This document shows positions 35,018 to 42,114 of a stretch of 42,114 bases of DNA, in pieces. This DNA is from a filamentous cyanobacterium CCT1. Lineage in GTDB: Bacteria; Cyanobacteriota; Cyanobacteriia; Phormidesmidales; Phormidesmidaceae. The notes under the pieces are model-generated. The model was given only the letters and a program-made list of their open reading frames with translations, ran no database searches and was not told where the DNA came from. The stretch spans positions 1 through 42,114 of the forward strand of contig PYER01000023.1 of NCBI GenBank assembly GCA_003017855.1, in the 5' to 3' direction. A program made the translations under genes and the position numbers. How positions within the stretch are numbered: the first letter of the stretch is position 1; each line of letters starts with the position of its first letter.

Positions 35018-36337
35018 TTAGACCCCCATCAGGCGGCGATAGACTAGCGCCAGCGCATCCTCATCTCCCACGTTGCCGGGAAATAACACTACGGGCAGGT
35101 CGGGGAACTGGGCATGGTCTGCAGGAGTGCGCACCACGGATACCCCCGGCAAAATCTGACCTAGCAAGCGAGCGGTTCTCAGCGCCAGCCCGGTACTGAG
35201 CGTGTCGTTGGAGGTGATGCCGCCCTTGCTAATCAAAAAACCGATGTCAGCGGGCAAGCCTTTAATCACAGCCATCAGCAGCGCAGAAACCTCGACGCCA
35301 AAGTCGAGGCGGGCCTGCACCGTGTCAAAGGTGAGTTCGCTGCGGCTGGTGTAGACGGCGGGCACCTGGTCGCGGCTGTGAGCCGTTTTCACCTGGGCCA
35401 GAATGTCGGCGAGTAGCTCGCTAGAAGCCATTGGGCTACCATCCCGCAGCTGCGCCACCTTAACTTCAATACCCGTTATCCCTGGCTCTTGCAGCAGTTG
35501 CTCCAGCTGTTGGGTGGTTTTCCTGACGTGGGAGCCAACGATGATAGCGCCGGGTCGCCCGGCGCGGACGTAGGTGCCCATGTGGTCAGCATTAATGGGC
35601 TGGGCAGGCAGGGCGGCCAGGGCGGTGAGAATGCTGGCGGCGCTGCGAAACAAGAAGCGCTTGCCCTGGGCGGCGGCAGTGAGAAGGTCTTGAGCGAACT
35701 GATTTAGATCGGCCTGGGTTTCGCCATCGACAGCGCAGCAGACATTGTTTTCAAGCGTAATCAGCCGTTCTAAAGATCCGGCTCGAATATCAGCCAGCGT
35801 AAAGCGTTCAACAGATTCAGCCTGAATGAGCCCGCCAGTTTTTTCGGCCACGTAGTCGGGCAGGTAGCTGGTGCTGTAGCCAAACACCGAATCTCTGGCA
35901 AACTCGGTCTCGTGGACCGGAACAGGTTTGCCATTGACCATTAAATAATGAGTGCTGTCGCGGGTGATGCGGCCGCCCTCAAAGAAGGCGGGCACCAGAA
36001 AGTGAGCGTCGAAAGGGCCAAGTTCGTCTGCGATCGCATCGGTTTCAACCGGATAGTGCCCCCGCAGCGTGGAGTCAGAGCGACTGACCACGAGAAAGTC
36101 TTGAAGGCCGACCAGGGCGATCGCCTGCTTAAGATTCTGGCAGACCTCGCGGGTGACGGCCTCAGCAGCGGCGGCGCTCAGGGCGCGGGTATTGGTCAGC
36201 ACAAAGAAAATCGGCGCCGTATCCTGCAACCCCTGGCGCAGCGTCTCTACATCCCACTGCATCAGCAGCAGACAGCTGTGCACCGTTTGAGAACCGGTGG
36301 GATCATCATCTAAAACAATAATTTTGGGCTGAGCCAT
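35018..36337 (-). CDS. Four-carbon acid sugar kinase family protein (DUF1537)
   Basis: This ATP-dependent kinase family acts on four-carbon sugar acids or related ketoacids (OtnK, DtnK, LtnK group). The 439 residues have the N-terminal substrate domain beginning IIVLDDDPTGSQTVH, with SRSDSTLRGHYPVETDAI and VPAFFEGGRITRDSTHYLM. The C-terminal nucleotide domain carries IIVGSHVRKTTQQLEQL and FLISKGGITSNDTLSTGL. The ATG at 36337 is chosen over a TTG ten codons upstream because the family starts just before IIVLDDD. The usual partners (PdxA2-like dehydrogenase, aldolase, regulator) are not adjacent, so its substrate cannot be inferred from context. Confidence 0.9.
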   Translation of the reverse strand: MAQPKIIVLDDDPTGSQTVHSCLLLMQWDVETLRQGLQDTAPIFFVLTNTRALSAAAAEAVTREVCQNLKQAIALVGLQDFLVVSRSDSTLRGHYPVETDAIADELGPFDAHFLVPAFFEGGRITRDSTHYLMVNGKPVPVHETEFARDSVFGYSTSYLPDYVAEKTGGLIQAESVERFTLADIRAGSLERLITLENNVCCAVDGETQADLNQFAQDLLTAAAQGKRFLFRSAASILTALAALPAQPINADHMGTYVRAGRPGAIIVGSHVRKTTQQLEQLLQEPGITGIEVKVAQLRDGSPMASSELLADILAQVKTAHSRDQVPAVYTSRSELTFDTVQARLDFGVEVSALLMAVIKGLPADIGFLISKGGITSNDTLSTGLALRTARLLGQILPGVSVVRTPADHAQFPDLPVVLFPGNVGDEDALALVYRRLMGV

Positions 36338-36412
36338 AGGTGCTGGTCTCGACGGGGTCAACAACAATCACGATTGCCTATGCACTATAGCGCTGGCCAA
36401 GTTACACAAAAC

Positions 36413-36448
36413 AAAAAGGGCTCCTAATTTGATTTAGGAACCCTTTTT
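36413..36448 (-). terminator. Terminator of the initiator tRNA gene
   Basis: The arms at 36413-36427 (AAAAAGGGCTCCTAA) and 36434-36448 (TTAGGAACCCTTTTT) pair with a single G-U. On the minus strand this gives a stem followed by five U, 22 bases after the tRNA 3' end. Confidence 0.8.
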
Positions 36449-36470
36449 GCTTTTGCCTTTCTGGCTTATG

Positions 36471-36547
<77 letters not shown>

Positions 36548-36669
36548 TCGGTTTGTACAGTATAGCGATAAATGTTCTCAGTTAACAATCCAATTTTCTC
36601 TAAAGACAATCTTTTTTTCGCCGATTGAGCTGTAATTCTTGACGGGCGGCGCTTTCGTGGATCACAGGT

Positions 36670-37632
36670 TCAATACATCATTGGCAGATCGCCAACCACA
36701 TCGAGCCGTTTGTAGTTGCCAATTTCCATATAGGTTTCGGCCAGGGTGTCGGCCACCGTGGGCGAAATCCAGCCGAGCTGACGGAGGGTAAAGATAGCGG
36801 TAGCGTACTTGGCCCGTTTGGCCCCGTCAATCGCTTTGATGGCTACCCCCAGTCCCTCACCGACGCGACCAATGCACTGAATGCCCTCGGCTCCCGATTT
36901 GCTGACCAGGGCTCCGTTGGTTAGGTTCATCAGCGTGGTGTCAAAGGAGTCGGGACCACCCACCATGTCGGGGTGACTGGTCATAGCCCGCACAATGCGC
37001 TCCATGTCGAGGTTGCTGCCCGATGACAGCATGGCGTAGAGCGTCGCCATCTGGCTGAGCTGCATAAAGTAGGTGGGGGCACCGCAGTCGTCGTGGGCGC
37101 AGATAAACTCGTCAGAGGGCATGCCCAGCAGCTCTGAGATGCGGGCGACAATCAGCTTCTGCACCGGGTGATTGCGATCGAGGTAGCTCTCCAGCGGCCA
37201 GTTGCGCTGCTGAGAAACGGCCAGCATGCCGGCGTGCTTGCCTGAGCAGTTGTGCTCCAGGGGGCTTTTTTTGCCCGCTGGGGTGGGGCAGCGCAGGGCG
37301 GTGGTGTCGAGGTCGGCCTGCCAGAGAATATGGAAAACCTGACGCACCTGCTCGATGGTGCCCTGGTGGGAACCACACATAATGGCTAAATCGCGATCGT
37401 CGAGGTTGTAGCGCTCCAGCGCCCCCGCCGCCGTCACCGCCAGGGCCTGAAAGGGCTTGAGCGCCGAGCGAATGAAGGTACCCAACTCGCCGTTGCCAGC
37501 CACCGACAGGGTGCGGCCCCGGTTGTCGCACACCGCCACGTGGGCGATGTGGTTAGACTCGACAATCCCCTCCCGCAGCAGCTGGATCTGTAGCTCTTTG
37601 GTTTGGTGTCGATTAACCCGACTGCTGGTCAT
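36670..37632 (-). CDS. Asparaginase (thermolabile, Rhizobium-type, PF06089 family)
   Basis: This enzyme hydrolyses asparagine to aspartate and ammonia. The 320 residues contain the signature NCSGKHAGMLAVS, with CGSHQGTIEQV and CAHDDCGAPTYFM. These place it in the Rhizobium etli asparaginase II family, a beta-lactamase-like fold unrelated to the E. coli enzymes. No signal peptide is seen. It is the last gene of a probable minus-strand group rsfS-CGLD27-asparaginase with gaps of about 70-80 bases. Confidence 0.92.
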   Translation of the reverse strand: MTSSRVNRHQTKELQIQLLREGIVESNHIAHVAVCDNRGRTLSVAGNGELGTFIRSALKPFQALAVTAAGALERYNLDDRDLAIMCGSHQGTIEQVRQVFHILWQADLDTTALRCPTPAGKKSPLEHNCSGKHAGMLAVSQQRNWPLESYLDRNHPVQKLIVARISELLGMPSDEFICAHDDCGAPTYFMQLSQMATLYAMLSSGSNLDMERIVRAMTSHPDMVGGPDSFDTTLMNLTNGALVSKSGAEGIQCIGRVGEGLGVAIKAIDGAKRAKYATAIFTLRQLGWISPTVADTLAETYMEIGNYKRLDVVGDLPMMY

Positions 37633-37703
37633 AATAGGGGCTCTGCGGTAGTGAACAAGAGTAATCCGGGGGCAGCATCGCGACTTTCGCTACAGGACTT
37701 TCG

Positions 37704-38195
37704 CTACACCAGGAGGGGCCAGACAATTAGCCCCAGGGCTAGCAGCAGGGCCATCACCCCCAGGGTGCGGCGGATGCGCTGGAGCACAGGCTGTACCTGG
37801 TAGTCTACGATGAGGCGATCGCGGTTTGATACCTCTTCAGGTTTGACCCAAAGCTGGCCGTCGTACCAGCCCGACTCTTCGTAGGGTACGGTGGTTTGGC
37901 GCAGTCGCCCCCCCACGTGGGCCCAGCCGACGTAGAGCTGCAGAAGAGCCAGCATGGGCAGCACCAGCGCTCCCATGGCGGCGCTCAGACTAAACAGCAT
38001 CGGGTGCTTTGCCGGCACAAAACTCGCGGCGGCTATCGGCCCGGCCACTGTCCAGCCGACGATCCAGAGCACAACCACCGGCTTGAGGTACCCCATTAAG
38101 TGGCGACTACCCCAGCCGTAAAACCAGGAATCTCGCACATCCTGGTATTCGTTGATGGGCTGCTGCTCAGCCGGTACAGGACATCGTTGAGGCAT
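37704..38195 (-). CDS. CGLD27-family (DUF1230) membrane protein
   Basis: This 163-residue protein is conserved in cyanobacteria and plastids; plant CGLD27 has been linked to acclimation to iron limitation. The N-terminal signature CPVPAEQQPINEYQDVRDSW is clear. Hydrophobic segments lie at about 37-60, 67-90 and at the C-terminus (VMALLLALGLIVWPLLV). The ATG at 38195 is chosen over a GTG four codons upstream. It lies between rsfS and the asparaginase gene on the same strand. Confidence 0.9.
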   Translation of the reverse strand: MPQRCPVPAEQQPINEYQDVRDSWFYGWGSRHLMGYLKPVVVLWIVGWTVAGPIAAASFVPAKHPMLFSLSAAMGALVLPMLALLQLYVGWAHVGGRLRQTTVPYEESGWYDGQLWVKPEEVSNRDRLIVDYQVQPVLQRIRRTLGVMALLLALGLIVWPLLV

Positions 38196-38272
38196 TGCCA
38201 CCGACACTACGCAAATCTAGCTCTAGCCTAAACGAATTGCTTGCCAATAGGAATCTCTGCGGGGCAATTCGA

Positions 38273-38755
38273 TCAGACCTGAGACGGGCTGAAATGCTGG
38301 CCCGAAGATTGGTAGACAATCTGGTTGGCGTGGCCCCAAAAGGCTTCCAGGTCGTAGTAGTCCCGAGCTTCGGGCATAAAGATGTGGGCAATGACTTCGC
38401 CGTAGTCCATCACGATCCAGCTGCCCTCGCCCTGGCCTTCTACCCGCAGGGGGCGGCGGTTGTGGTCAGTTTCAAGGGCAGCCTCGATCGATCGCGTAAT
38501 CGCCCGCACCTGCACCGCCGAAAACCCGGTTGCAACGACAAAGTAGTCGGCCAAATACGACACATCTCCCACCTGCAAAATCGTGATGTTGCCTGCCTTG
38601 CGCTCATCGGCGGCGGCGGCAATGGTATAGGCTAGCTGGAGAGCATCATCCTCAGTGTGACTGGCCTCAGTTTGACCAGGTTGAGGAGTATTGGCGGTGC
38701 TTTCCGGCGCGATCGCGTCACGAACGGCAGGCTGACGGTGGGGAGAATGGGTCAT
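38273..38755 (-). CDS. rsfS: Ribosome silencing factor RsfS (Iojap family)
   Basis: RsfS binds ribosomal protein uL14 and blocks subunit joining when nutrients are low. The conserved domain runs from DDALQLAYTIAAAADERKAG through NITILQVGDVSYLADYFVVA and SWIVMDYGEVIAHIFMPEAR to YYDLEAFWGHANQI. The ATG at 38755 gives 160 residues. Upstream in-frame ATGs at 38842 and 38902 would add up to 49 residues (MTDYDYARRYRCGPL), which do not resemble the family; none of the starts has a clear ribosome site, so the true start is uncertain. Confidence 0.9.
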   Translation of the reverse strand: MTHSPHRQPAVRDAIAPESTANTPQPGQTEASHTEDDALQLAYTIAAAADERKAGNITILQVGDVSYLADYFVVATGFSAVQVRAITRSIEAALETDHNRRPLRVEGQGEGSWIVMDYGEVIAHIFMPEARDYYDLEAFWGHANQIVYQSSGQHFSPSQV

Positions 38756-39113
38756 ACGCAAGCGAGTAATGGGACCATGCTGAACACAGTTACCCAGGCG
38801 CAGCGCGTTGCCCGCCTGCTGGGCCTGAGATTGTAGCTTCATTGTAAAGGATGTGCCCAAGGGGCCGCAGCGGTAACGCCGAGCATAGTCATAATCTGTC
38901 ATCGAACGGCCAGCGCAGAGGCGTGGTTGTTAACCCCTGGTCTGGGTACCTAATGGTCCTGTGGAGCTAAAGTTTCAGATCCCAAACGGGATGCAGCGTA
39001 TATCATTGATCGTCAATATTTAGCGGCTGCTAAGGCGGGAGAGGTGGTAGTTTTTGGCCTCTCAGGCGTGGAAGCTCTGCGGCTCGGCTTTGATTTTTAC
39101 AGGGGAAAATACG
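38756..39113. other. Intergenic region between rsfS and the coiled-coil gene
   Basis: This holds the possible 5' extension of rsfS (to 38902) and the presumed promoters of two divergent genes. AT-rich sequence at 38999-39022 (TATATCATTGATCGTCAATA) is the best place for a promoter. A TTG at 39054 could extend the coiled-coil frame but is not favoured. No separate gene is seen. Confidence 0.35.
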
Positions 39114-40715
39114 ATGCCTCAACTCACGCAAGGTCTTATTGTTGCTGTTTTAATTGGCCTCCTGCTGGCCATTATCGTGGGGTACTACCTGCGCCAGAGC
39201 CAGGTGAATGAGTTGAGCGAGGCGCTGCGTCAAAGTCAGCAGCGCCAGACCGATCTGGCCCAAGAGCACGAGCAGCGGCTACGCGAAGCCACCCTGCAGC
39301 TGCAAAAAGACTACGAAGCGCAGCTGAGCGATCGCATGGAGCGCTACCAGGCTCAGTACGATGAACAGTGCAGCCAGATGGAGGCTGAGTATCAGGCCCG
39401 TCAGGCCATGGTGGGCGGTGCAGCCGGTGACGTAGACAGCTCCATTGAGCAACGCATTCGCAAGCAGTACGAGGCCCGCCTCAAAGAAGCCGCCACCAAA
39501 ATTCAGCAGGCCTACGAGCAGCACCTGCAGGAAAAGCTGGTAGAGGCGCGATCGCAGGCCCAGCAAGACTACGACCGGCGCCTGGCAGAGGCGATCGCCC
39601 ACTACCAGGACGAAGCCCAGGCCCGCCTCGCCCAGGACACCAGCCTCTCCCTCGGAGCTCTGGTGCCCGAGCCTTCCCCAGCCGGAACGGACAGCTCTCC
39701 TGATCTGGCCGGGGTCGAAGCCCGTCTCCAGGCCCAGTACAACCAGCAGCTGGCCGAGCGCATTGCCGAATACCAGGACGATATGGCTCAGCGCCTGGCT
39801 CAGATAGAGCAAGACTACGAAGCTCGGTTACAAATGGCCCAGGCCAGTGCTCCAGCCGCTGACGCGATTGCCGCCGAACCCTCTACAGAGGAACTCGAGC
39901 TGAACCTGCGGCGAGAGCTAGAGGCCAGTCTGCGCGAAGAGTATGAGCAAAAGCTGGCCGAAAAAATTGAGCACTACCAGGATGAACTCACCCAGCGCAC
40001 CCAGGAGCTAGAGCAAAGCTATGAGGCTCAGCTGCGGCTGCTGCAGTCCTCGTCGTCTGAACCCCCTGCTCCCGGGACCGATGTGGGCGAGTTTGATCTG
40101 GATCGGGCGATCGCCGCAGCCAACGCCGCTACCCTGGCCGCCAACCTAGACTCCGGCCTGGACCTTGATGGTACATTTTCCTCCCCCGAGGCCGCCGCGC
40201 CGCCTGTAGCCGATGCCGACCTGGGTGCCGATCTGGGTTTTGATACCGGCCTTGTAGACAGCGGCTTGCAGAGTGTTCCGGGTAGTGAGTTCATTCTCGA
40301 TCCCGACTCTGACACCGAAAACCTTGAAACCTCCAATCTGAACCTGGGAGAACCGCTTTCTGCTGAACCTGCTGCCCCCGCTGCTGCAGATGCCGGTTTG
40401 GGTTTTGATGCCGCCCTCTTGGACAGCGACCTGGAGAACAGGTCAGACGATGACGTTAATTTGGACTTTGGCGAAACGCTTGCTGCCGAGCCTGCTGCCC
40501 CCGACACGACCAGTGCTGATGTCGGTTTCGACGATTTCCTAGCTAGCGATTTAGGGACGACTCAAGGAGATGAGTTCGCGTTAGACTCCGATTTTGACGC
40601 TGCAAATTTTGATGCTGAAAACCTCGATCTAGACGCTCTGCTCAACGCCCCTCCCCCGGACAATGCCTCCGACGATCTGCTCAATGGCCTGGACGATATT
40701 AGCGACCTGAGCTGA
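39114..40715 (+). CDS. Membrane-anchored coiled-coil repeat protein with acidic C-terminal tail
   Basis: This 533-residue protein belongs to no recognised family. One transmembrane helix lies at about residues 6-25 (GLIVAVLIGLLLAIIVGYYL). Residues 30-310 are a Gln/Glu-rich coiled coil with recurring units: 71-88, 157-174 (LAEAIAHYQDEAQARLAQ), 213-230 and 281-298 (LAEKIEHYQDELTQRTQE). Residues 320-533 are acidic and probably disordered, with three GFD-x-L-x-DS/L units (375-385, 430-440, 471-480) and two EPAAP units. The end (DDLLNGLDDISDLS) is strongly acidic. AGGGGA precedes the ATG at 39114. The design suggests a scaffold reaching into the cytoplasm, which is inference. Confidence 0.75.
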   Translation: MPQLTQGLIVAVLIGLLLAIIVGYYLRQSQVNELSEALRQSQQRQTDLAQEHEQRLREATLQLQKDYEAQLSDRMERYQAQYDEQCSQMEAEYQARQAMVGGAAGDVDSSIEQRIRKQYEARLKEAATKIQQAYEQHLQEKLVEARSQAQQDYDRRLAEAIAHYQDEAQARLAQDTSLSLGALVPEPSPAGTDSSPDLAGVEARLQAQYNQQLAERIAEYQDDMAQRLAQIEQDYEARLQMAQASAPAADAIAAEPSTEELELNLRRELEASLREEYEQKLAEKIEHYQDELTQRTQELEQSYEAQLRLLQSSSSEPPAPGTDVGEFDLDRAIAAANAATLAANLDSGLDLDGTFSSPEAAAPPVADADLGADLGFDTGLVDSGLQSVPGSEFILDPDSDTENLETSNLNLGEPLSAEPAAPAAADAGLGFDAALLDSDLENRSDDDVNLDFGETLAAEPAAPDTTSADVGFDDFLASDLGTTQGDEFALDSDFDAANFDAENLDLDALLNAPPPDNASDDLLNGLDDISDLS

Positions 40716-40808
40716 TAGGTCGCCAACCTCAGGTTGGCAGAACGACTTCTCCTATTGGAAGAGGTGCCCAAAGGGCAGAGAACGGTGCCGTCAAAGCTCC
40801 TCCCCAAA

Positions 40809-40842
40809 AAAGGGGGTTCTGAACACATTCAGAACCCCCTTT
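40809..40842. terminator. Bidirectional terminator between the coiled-coil gene and nrdJ
   Basis: AAAGGGGGTTCTGAA (40809-40823) pairs exactly with TTCAGAACCCCCTTT (40828-40842) around a 4-base loop. The A-run on the left (40806-40811) gives a U-tract for the minus-strand nrdJ transcript; the right side ends in TTTC for the plus-strand gene. Confidence 0.85.
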
Positions 40843-40872
40843 CGCTATCTCTCTAGGCCTGGTCAGGCAACC

Positions 40873-42114
40873 TTAATCGGGCTTTTTCTCCGGCATCAGG
40901 CACTTGTCGGAGTCGCAGCCAGCAGGACCCGCTTCGATCACCTCACCTGCGTCGTAGCGCGATAGGGCAGCGTGGAAGTTGTCGGTACCGCGCCGAGCTT
41001 CTACCTGCTGCTTGAGAGCCTCGAAAGTGGCCTTATCGATGGGCTCAAAGGGCAGACGGGGAAAGGTTTGCAGGTCGTCGAACCGGGCCAGCAGGGCGGC
41101 AGAAATATAGCCCTCGTCGTTTTGGATCACTTGGTAGATGCGCTCGGCCAGCGACTCTAGCTCGGGTTCGCGAAACTCGATGGTAGCGGAGGTGTTGTGG
41201 GTGGTGTAGTGCTTCTGCACCTGCATGTAAAAGTCGAACTGGGCCGCCGCCGAAAATTTCTCGATCGCAATTTCGTCGGCCCCCGGCACATTCGCCCAGG
41301 GCACCTCGACCGGAATTTCCACCAGCCACTCGGTGCAGCGGGGATCAAAGGGATCGTTGAGCAAACCGCCGTTTTCGTCCTTGTCGGACTGAGAGGGCAC
41401 AATGGAGTAGCCGTAGTCGATACAGGCCATTGCCACCGGGTCATTTTTACGGAAGGTGATGCGGCGAATAAAGCGCTGGGCCTTGGGGGGGTGCCAGCCG
41501 GGGCTAGCGCCCGTGAGTAGGGATTTGGTGCCTGCGGGCTGCACGGTGGTGCAGCGGTTGGGTCGGACTAGATTGTGGCGATCGCAATATTCCCCCACCA
41601 CCCGATGCACAATATCCTTCCAGCGGGTCAGGTACTCTTCCTCCCTGGCTTTGAAATCAAGTCCCTGCATGGTGTTGGGGCGCCCGGCCTCCCACCAGCG
41701 CAACCACTCGACCCCAAAGGCGATCACGAAGAAATCAAATAGCCCAGTAAAGGATACACCGACGATCGGGTCTTCCAGGCGCGACTTCTGGTAGCGAGGC
41801 TCCTGAAACTGGTGATTCAGCAGGACGGCTACGGATAGGGCGGCGGCGGTGAATGCGTCTTCTTGATCCTTGAGGTTCTGCGGATCGAGTTGGTTGAGGT
41901 GTACCTCCGCTAGATTGCAGTGGAAGTTGGAACCCAAAATTTCGCCGCAGGGGTTGAGACCGTAGCGATCGTCCCCCCCGGCCCGCTTTTTAGCCTCCCC
42001 TGCCCACTGAATCGCCCCTTCGCCCGAGTAGAACTGCTTGCGGACAGAATCGATGCAGTCTTGCAGGCTGGGCTTGGCGTGAAAAACGCGGGTGTGGTTG
42101 GCCATCCGCAGCAC
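40873..42114 (-). CDS. nrdJ: Adenosylcobalamin-dependent ribonucleotide reductase, C-terminal part (5' end outside window)
   Basis: This class II enzyme reduces ribonucleotides without an oxygen-dependent partner subunit. The frame is open to the window edge, so the N-terminal part is missing. The visible 414 codons include the active-site Cys in NPCGEI, the barrel segment VQPAGTKSLLTGASPGWHPP, and a C-terminal redox pair CDSDKC (C-x4-C, as in the Lactobacillus leichmannii monomeric reductase). No intein is seen in the visible part. The NrdR repressor gene is 14 kb away in the window; an NrdR box would have to be sought upstream, outside it. Confidence 0.92.
   Translation of the reverse strand: MLRMANHTRVFHAKPSLQDCIDSVRKQFYSGEGAIQWAGEAKKRAGGDDRYGLNPCGEILGSNFHCNLAEVHLNQLDPQNLKDQEDAFTAAALSVAVLLNHQFQEPRYQKSRLEDPIVGVSFTGLFDFFVIAFGVEWLRWWEAGRPNTMQGLDFKAREEEYLTRWKDIVHRVVGEYCDRHNLVRPNRCTTVQPAGTKSLLTGASPGWHPPKAQRFIRRITFRKNDPVAMACIDYGYSIVPSQSDKDENGGLLNDPFDPRCTEWLVEIPVEVPWANVPGADEIAIEKFSAAAQFDFYMQVQKHYTTHNTSATIEFREPELESLAERIYQVIQNDEGYISAALLARFDDLQTFPRLPFEPIDKATFEALKQQVEARRGTDNFHAALSRYDAGEVIEAGPAGCDSDKCLMPEKKPD

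Noticed and set aside
40873-42114. Intein in nrdJ
   Set aside because: Cyanobacterial reductases often carry inteins, but the visible part runs uninterrupted from NPCGEI to the C-terminus; the missing N-terminal part was not visible.

Overview
The window is cyanobacterial chromosome. It encodes photosystem II subunits (psbB for CP47, psbT, psbM), a NAD(P)H-type glutamate synthase pair (gltB/gltD), and several cyanobacterium-typical conserved families: DUF3120, CGLD27, the TIGR03279-type PDZ/radical-SAM protein, HetI-like phosphopantetheinyl transferase and a B12-dependent nrdJ. The octamer GCGATCGC (HIP1) recurs throughout. High G+C and the gene set suggest a filamentous Leptolyngbya/Nodosilinea-like lineage; that placement is inference.

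Layout. 1-4895: the end of gltB, then gltD, separated by a 1.8 kb AT-rich insert holding a small membrane coiled-coil gene and a divergent 416-residue gene with a CoiA-like Cys/His motif, bordered by two palindromic repeats. 5128-11249, minus strand: moeZ (E1-like plus rhodanese), a JAMM peptidase, a TolC outer-membrane protein, a PDZ/radical-SAM protein and uppP. 11628-17901, plus strand: DUF3120 membrane protein, FHA-adenylate/guanylate cyclase, purL, purF. 18047-23438: VOC protein, an ECF42-like sigma factor with its DGPF/YciI partner, a type-II NADH dehydrogenase divergent from a phosphopantetheinyl transferase, and a solitary Anbu proteasome-like protease. 23603-28254: psbM and a 2Fe-2S ferredoxin on the minus strand, then psbB, psbT, nrdR and rps1 on the plus strand. 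28268-36337: alkyltransferase-like protein, glgX, aquaporin, Met-rich zinc-ribbon protein, Nudix hydrolase, SRPBCC-like protein, hslO and a DUF1537 sugar-acid kinase. 36471-42114: initiator tRNA, asparaginase, CGLD27, rsfS, a membrane-anchored coiled-coil repeat protein, and the C-terminal half of nrdJ.

The genes are mostly housekeeping: nitrogen assimilation (GOGAT, asparaginase), purine synthesis (purL, purF; purF uses glutamine), photosystem II, glycogen breakdown, deoxynucleotide supply (nrdJ with its likely repressor nrdR), translation (rps1, rsfS, tRNA-fMet) and redox protein protection (hslO). The most unusual pieces are the gltB/gltD insert, the JAMM-moeZ pair, the ECF42/DGPF pair, the solitary Anbu gene, the Met-rich zinc-ribbon protein and the coiled-coil repeat protein. 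No CRISPR array, insertion sequence, rRNA or prophage was seen. Several convergent gene pairs are closed by strong bidirectional hairpins, one of them a perfect 34-bp palindrome centred on a HIP1 site.
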